NCBI GenBank assembly: GCA_024180945.1
Contig: JAKSGN010000006.1
Location: forward strand, 3,286,001-3,350,000
Source: Macrophomina tecta
Taxonomy: Eukaryota; Ascomycota; Dothideomycetes; Botryosphaeriales; Botryosphaeriaceae
Direction: 5' to 3'
Length of the DNA stretch: 64,000 nucleotides
The notes below the pieces were generated by a model. That model was not told where the DNA came from. It made no database searches and saw only the letters and a program-made list of their open reading frames with translations. Shown here piece after piece: positions 46,450 through 56,284 of this stretch (positions within the stretch are counted from its first letter, which is position 1; every line of letters begins with the position of its first letter). A program made the translations under genes and the position numbers.

Positions 46450-47346
46450 CTACTTCTCAGGTTTTGTGGTCCCATTAAAGAGCTCGAACTCTTTAAGTAC
46501 ACCTGTCAGCATCTTTCGTAAGGCTCGGCTGTTCCTCATCAAGAAGTCACACTGAACATCGTTCGGTGCGGAAACGAGAAACGATGCCGCTGGCATACGG
46601 CGTCTCGAGGACGAGTCGAAGATGAGCGCAGGAGAGAAACTCACATTAAGGTGCTAAGAAGTTCGTGGTCATATCTATCTGGAGTTGGTGGAAGGCGTGA
46701 AGTTAATGTTCCAAGGATGAGCTAAGCAACAAGTATGTTTACCTCCCTGCTCTAGCGCCTGTTCCCGGTCTGACATAGCCTGTGCAAACGGCTATAGATG
46801 GAGAACTTCTTAAGAGGTTCTAATGGCATCACACACATGTTGAACCTATTTTGCGAGAGTGTGACCGTTACAAGTCCGCGACTTCCGAAGAGAATGCGTG
46901 ATGGAACTTTGACTCTCCCATGGAATGTCCGGATCGTCTGATTGGGGAACAGCCACCAACGTCAACTTTTCGACGAGGGTATACCAGAACCTTCCATCTC
47001 TACACTGACGTAAAGTTGCTGTACTGCTTACGCCGAGGTGCAAATTGGCGGCATACATCCCACTAGCGTCCTTGGCAGTTTGCACCTGGTAATCGGCGAA
47101 AAGCGGCGGTTTTGCTCCACGCATAAGTGACAGATGTTGAATTGCTCCATTAAGTCTAGCTGGAAGACTATATGGCCAATAGGTGGCTCGCTCGGCTGTA
47201 ACTTCAATTTTCGGTTCGTATAGCTGCCACCTACGGCTGTCCTCATGCCAAGGAGGCCAAGCGCAACATACATACTGATTATAAAGCGGGTCATAATCCT
47301 CATTTCTAAGCTGTTCTTTTTTGGCCTGCTCATAGGATTTAAAGGA
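46450..47346 (-). pseudogene. Decayed gene of unknown family
   Basis: The minus strand is open in one frame from 47346 (just after an in-frame TGA) to a TAG at 46846. That is about 166 codons of clearly protein-like sequence with no ATG near its start (for example RRWQLYEPKIEVTAERATYW, LNGAIQHLSLMRGAKPPLFA, DGRFWYTLVEKLTLVAVPQS). In the same frame beyond the TAG, further coding-like sequence contains TAA and TAG stops, then a possible donor GTAAAC near 46740. A second coding-like block follows at 46640-46450 (FDSSSRRRMPAASFLVSAP, ALRKMLTGVLKEFELFNG) ending in a stop. So the N-terminus is lost or lies in an exon I cannot see, and the body has several nonsense codons. I do not recognise the family. 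The alternative is a real gene with introns covering the stops. Confidence 0.5.
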
Positions 47347-47476
47347 TCATTGGACGCTATGCCCAAAGGCGGCCGCTCTTCGAACTGTAAGCTGCTACCT
47401 TTTGGCCTGCTACTCAGGCTACATATCGCACAGAAGCCTGTACTTCGTTTTCAAACTTACCAGTCCGATTTTCATC

Positions 47477-48584
47477 ATGGTCAATGTCGCAGTCGCCGGC
47501 GGGACGGGCCACCTCGGCCGCACCATTGCCGAAGTCCTGAACCAGAACGCTGATAATGAAGTTCTCGTTCTGTCTCGAAAGGTGCCAAATCCCACAGGCA
47601 AGAACTCTACGCTCGAGTCGCCCTCTAACTCCGTTGCAGCCCTCACCCGGACTGGGCCTCAATGTCAAAGCAGTTGACTACGCCGATGTCGACCAGCTGA
47701 CCCGCGTCTTCGAAGAACATAAAATTGAAGTCGTCATATCCGCGCTAGCCATGTGGCACCCCGGCGCCGGCGCATCCCAGATCAACTTGATCAATGCCGC
47801 GGACCGATCAGTAAACACTAAGCGCTTCGTCGTGAGCCACTGGGGTCCGCATTTTCCCAAAGAGTAGGAATCACCAATCCCCCAAAGCGAAAATGTACAG
47901 CTGACGCGTGTGTTTCTGCAGGTATCTGGAAGGATTTTCTGACATCCAGGACGAGCTCAACGCCATCGAAGAGGCCTCCCGATCTAACCTGGAGTGGACG
48001 ATATTCCGGTGCGGATACCTGCTGGATTATTTTGGGATGCCACACGTCAAGACTCACATGCCTAATATCCCCTTCGTGGTGGATGTTGCCAACAAAGAGG
48101 CCGCCATTCCCGGTACGGGCGAGCAACCCGTCACCTTCGTGTACTCATTCGACCTGGCTAAGTTCGTCGACGCCGCTCTGAGGTTGCCAAAGTGGGAGCA
48201 CGACACATATGTGATTGGAGATCAGTTGACTTTCAACCAATTTGTCCGACTGGCTGAGAAAGCCCGCGGTAAGCTGCCCTAACGTGTATTTCTCGTAAGA
48301 TTGTTCTTTCTCACCTAAGGGGATGTGCAGGCAGCGCCTTCACTGTCCACTACGATGACGTGGATAAGCTGAAGAGGTTTGAGATCACTGAGTTGCCAGG
48401 CCACGTCGAGAGTTATGCCTCTTTTCCGAAAGAGGAACTGCAGCGCATGCTATCAACTTTTGCGCTGGGCTGTGCCAATGGGCTCTTTGAGACGCCGTAT
48501 GAGAAGTCGCTAAACAAAGTCTTTCCCGAGATCACCCCCATAACGGCGGAGGAATTTTTGAGGAACAGCTGGGAGGGAAGATAA
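47477..48584 (+). CDS. NmrA-like / isoflavone-reductase-like NAD(P)-binding protein
   Basis: Four exons (47477-47581, 47640-47863, 47922-48268, 48331-48584) join in frame to 309 residues. The introns are 58, 58 and 62 bp. The N-terminus MVNVAVAGGTGHLGRTIAEV is the GxxGxxG dinucleotide-binding loop of the atypical SDR group. Downstream, VVISALAMWHPG, TKRFVVSHWGPHFP and LEWTIFRCGYLLDYFG match the NmrA/isoflavone-reductase layout. The YxxxK pair of classical SDRs is absent, as usual for the NmrA branch. Such proteins act either as redox-sensing regulators that bind NAD(P) (NmrA controls the nitrogen regulator AreA) or as reductases in small-molecule pathways. This sequence is not close enough to either for me to decide. 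Confidence 0.88.
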
Positions 48585-48851
48585 GAAGGGATCTGCTTGA
48601 CTGTATCGGCTGCCGTGAAAAATTTCGTCCGGCCAGCTGAACTCGCGAACGGTCGGAGCTTCCAACAGCTCGCGATGACCGCACCTGAGGAACCGCTGGT
48701 CACTGAAGGGTGTGATGATGTTTTTTCTCCTGAGAGCACCCTCATCCGTTTGGAACCTTGTGGCTATGCTTAGCCATCAGTTTCAGAATCTAAAGTGGAG
48801 GGTACCTCGTGGTGCGTCAGAGAATCGGCATGCTCATGCGGTGAGTATTAC

Positions 48852-48882
<31 letters not shown>

Positions 48883-51365
48883 GAGCGAATACACGCTGGC
48901 TTAGCGGGAGATTGGTGGAAACCCATGGGTTGTCCTCGTGTGGACGATGTAAAAGCAGTAAATTACATTTTTATATTTGCGTCAAATCGGCTAGGGACAT
49001 GCGGTAGAGTTATTGGGTTTGATGACCATGCATATCGAGCTTTTGATATAACTTCACCATATACAAGCTATGGCGAGAGGTAAGTTTGTGCCCAATGATA
49101 AGTTGGCTGAGCTTATACGAGGCCACCGCAGCGCGAGTTACTCTTCACGGGCCTGGGAAGCTGACCTCTCGCTCAAACGAATTTTCTCTTGCTTTCAGGT
49201 GCTCTTTCTGCCTGTGGGATGCCCCAACTGGGGTTGCCGTTGTTTTAAAGCGAGGACTTGCAGGAGAAATGAAGAATGACGTTCTATGTCATAATATCAG
49301 ATGAGCGAAGTGTGATAGCTACCTGTTGGAACACCACGTGCATTTGATTGCCTGCCAAGTGTAGTCTATGCAGGGAGGATAAAAGGCCACTCCACGGCCT
49401 CTCCCTTCCAACAGGATGCCAATCTATGCCAATTCATCCCATTACTACTGAATAAGCTGGCACAGCACTTGTTCCAACACTACCTTATAAATGTGCAACC
49501 CGGAAAATAAATAGGTACCGTATTATAGATTGCCTAAAATGCTGAGCGCTCGTCAGATGAATTTACTTACGAACTACATACGATTCATCCGACGGCTCTG
49601 ACCAAAAGTGGCGGCCTCCTAGACCCAGCATGTCTACTGTTACACTGCAAGGTTCGTCATCTATCTATCTGCACTTCAAGGGCGCTGGTGTCTCGGACTC
49701 AAAGTGGACAACTTAATCACTCGTAGGGGGTGGAAGCAGTCGACCTGACGCAAATGTGTGTGTAAGTATGGGACACTTGCGTCCGGACGACTGCTTAACT
49801 CCCTGTGCAAGTGTGTATTTCATGCACCATTAACTACTGATTCATTAAGAGTTATTCTAAGGCCGCCGTCCACAGGAGTGCGTAAACATCGATCTGGATC
49901 AAATGAAGAATTAATAGTAAGCCAAGACATGGGATCTTTGCACGGTGATCCAGGAGTGGGATGAAGGTGTTAGCGCGACACTGGGCCCCGTGAACTAGTG
50001 GATACAATCAGATTCCCACCACCGAAGTTGATCATTTTGATCTGAGGAAGCTCAGCGGACCTAATAATCAGTAAAGTTGGGTTGCATGAAGTTAAGGTAG
50101 TGATGTTAACCTTGATGGATTTCTCGCGTACCGAACTGCCGCAAGGGGAAGTCACGAGAAGTTGCGCCATCGATCCTCCGTGGTGATATATACTGCCGAC
50201 AGTGCTCTGCCGCATCCTCTAGGCCTTTAGAAATACATCACTGCAAGCATTCCATCATGTCCTTACAGTCCCATTATCAACACGTCGTTGGTAATGCGAG
50301 CCATGCGCTTCCCGTTCTTTTACTTATGATGCATGACCTCTGTCAAGGCTGGCTTTTTCAATGAACTTTTGCTGCTCATTATCGTCTTCTCCAGCTGTTT
50401 CGTATTCGCGCATCCAGCATACTACTCGCCGCATCCTGACCCCGCGCCTGAACTTTGACCGAAATGTCGTCATCTGACCGCTATAGCCGCTGTATTTACA
50501 ATAAAGAACCGTCTGGCCATCTGCGGGTCCGGATCTTCTCCAGACTTACCTTTCCAGTCGCTTCGGCTCCCTTGTTATGCAGAAACCGAGGTCGGCGACC
50601 TCGCTCGTCGGCCACCTCAGATCTTCCGAAAGTATCCGCTGCCGGGCCGGACCAGGAGCCGCTGATGACCGTGCCAACCACGCCACACCATCAGGTATCT
50701 TGCACGTCATCGGCAACAGTAGAAGGCCTCAAGCGAACTTACAGGAAGAGCTTCGAGTGTACTTTGGCTGCGTGTTATTCGGAATAAGTTGACTGGCCAA
50801 TGGACACCACGGTTGCTTTCAGACATCCAAGGCCAGATTTCCAGAAATTGCGTTGTGAGTAGGATGTGGATCATATCCAAAAAAAAAAATTCACACGTTC
50901 ACCGTTCTCGCTCTTCGCCAGATGTCCGGGGATCATATTACAAGCTACGCCATAAGTGACTATCAGGGACGGAGCTGTTCTATGATGTCCAGGGAGGGCA
51001 GCGAATGCCCTGCGGTATTCAGTTGTTTCTCGCTCATTCTCCGCATTTTGGATCGTTCCGCTCGTATGGTCACATCCCCGAGCCGTCTTCCCCTCATTAA
51101 TTTCCAGGATATGCTGATTCCTGTATCTAATGGCTTCAGGATGACGTGAGCGCTTGCTGTCAGCAGTGGCTTTCAACCGGGCCAGCACGTAGGCTGTCAT
51201 TCATAATAGCAGTGCGTCACTGGCATGGTAAATATGGTATAAATCAATCAGATTCTCCTGTTCATCCACCAAAGCAGACATCTCTATACTGAGCTTCATT
51301 CCTCATCGTTTCGCAAGTTCATCAGGATCGCCTCTTTCTGAATTCCTGTGTCCCGGGCGTCCAAG
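48585..51365. other. Gene-poor region with solo LTR
   Basis: About 2.8 kb with no supportable gene. It has a T11A20 block at 48852-48882 (self-complementary) and a solo LTR at 49324-49479 (listed separately). A hairpin-like inverted repeat at about 49553-49596 has 11 of 12 bases matching (CGTCAGATGAAT / ATTCATCCGACG). Two plus-strand frames at 50455-50792 overlap in different phases and could be a short relic. No family is recognised in them. Confidence 0.5.
49324..49479. mobile_element. Solo LTR (156 bp) with 5-bp target-site duplication
   Basis: The element begins TGTTGGAACA and ends TGTTCCAACA, a 10-bp perfect inverted terminal repeat with the TG...CA ends of an LTR. It is flanked on both sides by CTACC (49319-49323 and 49480-49484), a 5-bp direct repeat as made by retrotransposon integrases. 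It contains a TATA-like GGATAAAAGG about 55 bp in. No internal region, primer-binding site or reverse transcriptase is next to it, so it is a solo LTR left by recombination between two LTRs. Length and ends resemble Ty1/copia LTRs, but the superfamily is not proven. Confidence 0.82.
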
Positions 51366-52171
51366 ATGCACTCCCCAACCGCTTTTTCCATGACTGCGCT
51401 CCTCTTCAACTCAGTCTCCAGTACCCAGATCCCCCAGAAACTCGGCCTCATCGGTCCAGAAAACATGATGCTCTTCCTCAACGGCTTCCACTTCATCAGC
51501 GGCGCGCCAAATCACTACCTGCAAGCTAACCACCACTGCGTCGTCATGGACGCCGATTTTATCCAATGCGCCATCTACGTGCCCGGCTCTAACCCGGCCC
51601 GCCTCGCCGGCGTCGAGTACATCATCTCCGGCGCCGCCTTCGCTCAACTCGACTACCAGGAGCGCCAGCTGTGGCACAGCCACCAGTACGAGGTGACGAG
51701 CGGGTACCTGACGGAGCCGGGGATGCCGCAGAATGTGGATGACGAGGTGATGAAGATCCTGGTGGATTCGTACGGGAAGGTACAGTTTGCATCAACCCCG
51801 CAACCCCCCAAACCACAACCACCCCTTCCGATATCGCTCCTCTCCCCGTTGCTGACAGAACGCAGACGGTCCATACCTGGCGCTACGATCAGCAGAACAG
51901 TACCCTGCCCCTCGGAATCCCCGAGATGGTCAATGGGTACACGCAGGACGGCCAGCTGACGCAGGGCTTCGTCGACGCGCGCGATCGGTACTTCGGCATC
52001 AACAGCACGGCTATACGCGAGCACCGCGCTGATCCAAACGCGGGAAACGTCTCTGCGCCGCCGGTGCTGCCGGGCGCAGATATCTGGAGGGAGGGGATTG
52101 TGTTGACGCTGGAGCTGAGGAATGAGTCGCGGAAGGTGGAGTTTGGGGGAGAGAAGAGGGCGGAAGCGTAG
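51366..52171 (+). CDS. OBAP/DUF1264 family protein
   Basis: Two exons (51366-51779 and 51866-52171) with an 86-bp intron join in frame to 239 residues. I use the ATG at 51366 (MHSPTAFSMTALLFNSVSST). The frame reaches six codons further only with a GTG. The body matches the oil-body-associated protein family (DUF1264). ALPLFLNGFHF-like NGFHFISG comes first, then QANHHCVVMDADFIQCAIY and ARLAGVEYIISGAAF, and WHSHQYEVTSG carries the His-rich HSHxYEV motif characteristic of the family. The second exon starts at TVHTWRYDQQNSTLPLGIPE. Plant members stabilise lipid droplets. The biochemical role in fungi is unknown. The gene has no functionally linked neighbour. Confidence 0.85.
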
Positions 52172-52832
52172 GCGGTGTGTTTGGTGTTGGGAGAGGTTGA
52201 TCTGGGTAGGGCACGTTGGCTGTTTGGATTATTTAAGGGAAAGGTGAAGGGCATGGAGTACGCGCAGTGCAATATAGCCCCCGTTCGGGAGAGAAATGAT
52301 GTTGTCGGGGTTCGCGCGTCTCTTAAATGCTCTGTAACGTAGGGTGAATTGTGGCTGGACGAGGTCAGTGTGGGTGTGACTTGCGTATATACGTATAATG
52401 GGATAGTGGTATTCTTTCGACGGCTCGTGCTGGAGAATACACATACACACGTTGGGGGCAGAGGCATTCGTCCGGATGTAGACGTCCAGAAATATTAGTA
52501 ACGCTCGTGTCCGCAAGGGTGCAGACGAACTGCATACTTCCGACACCAACCTTGTACAAGACTACTTAGGCACTGTGCCAGATATGCCTCTAACTGAACT
52601 AGAAGTCACTACCGAGCTCTACATCAATGGGTTCATCTATCCTCGCGCTCTGCGCATAGCACCCTAGGTACCCGACGAACTAAGGCACGCCGCATTGGCG
52701 CATGAAATTTTCGTTTTATTGTGGATTGAAGGTAAGCACCGGCGTCAAGCATGAATATTTACATCAATCGACTCCTAATTTGGCTTCTAAGCGATTGACA
52801 TATGGTGGCGGAAAGCTCTCTGAGACCACACC
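52172..52832. other. Intergenic region before the hAT-type MITE
   Basis: About 660 bp. It contains the expected 3' region of the OBAP gene and no supportable gene. The 8-bp sequence ACCACACC at 52825-52832 is the left target-site duplication of the MITE. Confidence 0.55.
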
Positions 52833-52960
52833 CAGCGTGGCGAACGTCACGTCACGTCATAAAAAAAGTGTCCGTCATCCGCCGTTATTGTCCATCATTG
52901 GCCGTTACGACGAATGATGGATGCTTTTAAGCGTGACGTGACGTGACGTTCGCCACCCTG
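52833..52960. mobile_element. hAT-type MITE, 128 bp, 8-bp target-site duplication
   Basis: The element starts CAGCGTGGCGAACG and ends with the inverted complement (CGTTCGCCACCCTG). The 27-bp arms at 52833-52859 and 52934-52960 match at 26 positions and contain three CGTCA/TGACG units. Perfect 8-bp direct repeats ACCACACC flank it (52825-52832 and 52961-52968). CAGSG ends with an 8-bp duplication are the hallmark of the hAT superfamily. The interior is partly palindromic too (TCCATCATT / AATGATGGA), so the single strand can fold along much of its length. At 128 bp it has no coding capacity. The perfect duplication and near-perfect arms suggest a recent insertion. Confidence 0.88.
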
Positions 52961-53153
52961 ACCACACCTTTCGTTTCCAATTCATAGCTTAAAATTTAAA
53001 GTGAACTGATTGGGGTTTCCACGCTCTGCACTAAATCGTGGGAGAGAGGCACACGTTTCTCCAATGCGGAAATGCTATAAAGCAATAGGTATCCCAGAGA
53101 GCTCGAGATCAGTCAGTAACCTGGCTACTTAAAATGCTTCTAGAGCATTCAGA

Positions 53154-54844
53154 CTAAGGCTGATGATCACAGTCTGAATACAAGAAAAAACGAATATGGC
53201 CATGATTATTCCGCCACAGCCCCACTTTCATGCCTGCAGCACTCTTCACCATCTGGTCGCTCCGCTCGACCTTCCAACACGTACCAAGGTCTTCCTGCAA
53301 ATCTCCCTCAATGCCATGGAAAAGAAGATGTATGAGACCGGATTTCCACAGCGGCACTCCGTCACTGGCATTGACGTATATCACAGTTGCCAGAAACAAG
53401 AAACCAAAGCCGACCATCGTGATCGGGAGGATACACCAGTACCACTGCACAACCATGACGATTTCTGATTGAAACACAACTCCCAGGACCAGTGTTGAAT
53501 TCCTGCCGCGTTGAATCTGGCTCGTCATGCTTGTGGTGATGTTGGACATGGCTTCCTTCGCGTCCTTCAAGTATAGGACGCGGCCTGGGTTGAATGTGCA
53601 GTTTGGATCTTCTGAGTTGCTGGCCAGGTTGAAAGAAAGAGCCTTTGCAATGAACAAGCGGGTGCTGCTGTTGTCTTCATATTCGACAAAGTAGGTGTAG
53701 TTCTTTTCCTGAGAGCCTATCAAGCGCTGACCTTCGCCGCCCGGGTCAGAAGACAACAAGAGGTCGCCCGCCATATCAGGTCGCTCCGGATCTCGGTAAC
53801 TCATCAGATACAGTGGAATGTCCGTGGTGTTGGATTCCGCGAGACTGCCATTGACCTAATCGAGGCTTGTGAGCATCAAATCCATCTTGCAAGGACCCAA
53901 GATCCTTTTTTTGGAATACATACCACATGCACTCCATCGTACATTTGGGCGCACCAAGTGATATTGCATTCAGTGACTCGATGATTCAATGGCTTTGGGC
54001 GTAGTGGTCGGTATCCAGGCTCAAAGCGGAAGCCCACCCCTTCACCCCATGCCTGGGAGATGGCGATGGTAGCCATTAATGGCTCGCTGGACAGTACATT
54101 GGTATTCCCAGACCCTGCGACGAGGCCGTATCCCAGGCCTCCAGTGGCTTCCATGGTAACATTAACACCTCCTGGAGTCGAGAGCGTGAGCATACCATCC
54201 CCAATGGGCGGCTCTGGGGAATTATTGTCTTGACGGCTCAGGACGTACGTCTTTTGAGTCTGACTCGTCACGTCCTCGTCCTCACAGCTGCTGCAAATTG
54301 CATGAGAAGAGAAGTCGGGCCAGGTGCAGTTTCCGGAATGGGAGAGATAGTTGAATTTACTCCGGACTGTGGCAAGTTGCGCGGTTCGAGCGAGATGATT
54401 TGTTGAGCAAACGGTCCCATAGCGAGCGAATCGACAGTGATGAATGAACCGAAAAAGGCGATGAAAGAGCTTCTCTGTAGCCCAATCCGCCAGAAAATGA
54501 TGAATGATCTCCACGATCCACGGCTGGAGTTGTAACACACCAGCATCATGCTCTTGATTGACAGCTGCACAAGTGTCTCATTGAAGTACCGCGTAGGATG
54601 TCTCCACGAAGACCGCAACTTTAACAGTCCTAGAGAATTGCATCCAGAGACGCTGCGCGATTTATCGGGGGGAAAACAGGTCACTGGAGTACCTGCAAGT
54701 CAAAAACCGTACTTGGCGCCGAAACGGCCATTTTCCGTGATAGGCCGAATCTTGATGACCAATTTCACTGCTGCATTTCGGGTGCCGGCCTCGTTCGGGA
54801 AGTCCCTGGGAAGCTCAGGCTCCGAGGGTGTTCCTGGACGGTAA
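53154..54844 (-). pseudogene. DUF3176-type membrane protein gene, probably disrupted
   Basis: The C-terminal part is clean: exon 53855-53154 joins in phase across a 68-bp intron (GTATGT...GATTAG) to the frame ending at 53924. It has the conserved SGNCTWPDFSSHAICSSC block, ITWCAQMYDGVHVVNGSLAE, then the final membrane helix and PLWKSGLIHLLFHG motif of DUF3176 proteins. Upstream, RGSWRSFIIFWRIGLQRSSF and SLAMGPFAQQIISLEP are also typical but lie in a different frame. The usual 40-60 residues between these blocks are missing at about 54330-54370. Further upstream a third coding-like block (PSEPELPRDFPNEAGTRNAA) meets a TGA near 54712. A deletion with frameshift plus a nonsense codon is the simplest reading. 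DUF3176 proteins are multi-pass fungal membrane proteins of unknown function. If intact through unseen introns, it would be a normal gene. Confidence 0.65.
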
Positions 54845-54995
54845 AGCTGTTAATCAGAATCCCGTGTTATTGATGGAGCACAGAATTTTCAATGGGCACG
54901 TAGGTGGAACATACAGAAACCCAATTCCAGCAAAAAAGGACCGTTATCATCCCCAACTCTGACCCACGCGCACAACAACCATCAGCCCTCCCCCT

Positions 54996-55350
54996 TCAAA
55001 ACCCCTCCTCCAGCCCCACCATCCTCACACTCAACTCCCCCAACTCCTTCTCCAACCTCTCATCAAACGCCCAGCTCGCATACGCCGCCTCCAACACATC
55101 AAACCCCTTGCCCATTTCCTCCGCAACCCTCACGTCCTCCAAGTACTGCCCACCCCTCCCCTCGCACACCCTCCCCACCACCGCCCACATCTGCATCGCA
55201 GCTCACTGCTCCGTACTATTCCAAATTCCCCTCACTTCCGACCCGTCCCAGGCCTTCATGACGTCCTCGCCGACAGTCCCCTGCAAGCCCGTCCTAATTT
55301 CGCCGGGAAAGACTGTAGTTTGGGGCGAGGTATTGGAAGGCAGAGTCTCT
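54996..55350 (-). pseudogene. C-terminal remnant of an SDR gene
   Basis: The minus strand from about 55330 to 54996 encodes only the last third of a classical SDR of the WWOX/retinol-dehydrogenase-like fungal type. It shows VFPGEIRTGLQGTV (the HPGxxxT region), then KAWDGSEVRGIWNSTEQ, a TGA at 55203-55205, then AAMQMWAVVGRVCEGRGGQY, LEDVRVAEEM and AAYASWAFDERLEKELGELS to a final stop at 54996. The TGA interrupts the conserved EQGAAT-type motif. The cofactor loop and catalytic YxxxK part are missing upstream. It is therefore a truncated, dead copy. It lies on the same strand just upstream of the damaged DUF3176 gene. Confidence 0.72.
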
Positions 55351-56284
55351 CAAAAGGGAAGCGATTGATGAGAGAGATTTCGGGGGTGAATAGGTAAGTT
55401 AAAGACAGGAAGAAGACGAAGGCTCTAAATAGAGACGTTCAGAGATGCTATACAGCCTGGGTGACGGAAGGAGGGCATGGTGATTTGCACAAACAACATA
55501 CGTGCGATGGCTTAAAGGCAGATTTATTGCAAAGGCCGTAATTGATTGGAGCAGACGACACACCATCAGGCTATCTCGGATAGTGCTTGCATACTCAGGC
55601 TGTGCCGCATTTACTCAGCTCTCATGAAGCCGCTATCCAGACAAATAGCTCAGCGAAGGAATAGACATGCAGTATACTTGGCCACCACAGCTAAAAGCTG
55701 CTGGCAATGTAAAATAGGCGGATTGCGGCCGCCGAGCTCTGGCGCTTTCTGAGGCGTCTTCATCAGGCAGGAGGAGCGAGGCCAGCGCAGTGCGAAAACA
55801 TACTTAGGTGAGAACTGCCCGGCACGACAGCCTGACGCTTCCCGTGCAGTTATCCGGACGTGAATGTTACGGCTTTCTCTAGACGTTCATTTCCGGACAG
55901 CTGCTTCCACTCATCACGCGCATTTCCGTGGTGTCACAATAGACGATCTGCTGGGAGGGCTTCCTTTGCAGTGCGCAAACGGTTGTCATGCACATGAGAG
56001 GCTATTGGAGTGCGTGGGTGCGACATATGCTCGTCGAGTGAATAGCGGTTGAGAGTGAGTCGTGAGAGACAAGAGGTTGAGAGCCAGCGGCGGTTTTAGC
56101 GCAGCTTCCGAAAAGTGGCGCCTGTGGCAATAGTCATTGCCGCAAGGATGCACAGATGTCGGCATTTTTGGAGGTCAGAGCCGGCAATGACTAAAATTCG
56201 GACGGCCCCTCCCTGTTCCGAAAAAAGATCCGTCGATCATTCAGCAGCGCACCCCGTCCACTCCATCAACTTCACATCTTCAAC
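55351..56284. other. Intergenic region before HPM1
   Basis: About 930 bp with no supportable gene. Short plus-strand frames (55546-55752, 55864-56052) have no motif. The last 150 bp should be the promoter of the HPM1-like gene, whose ATG lies at 56285 in a good context (CAACATGG). Confidence 0.5.
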
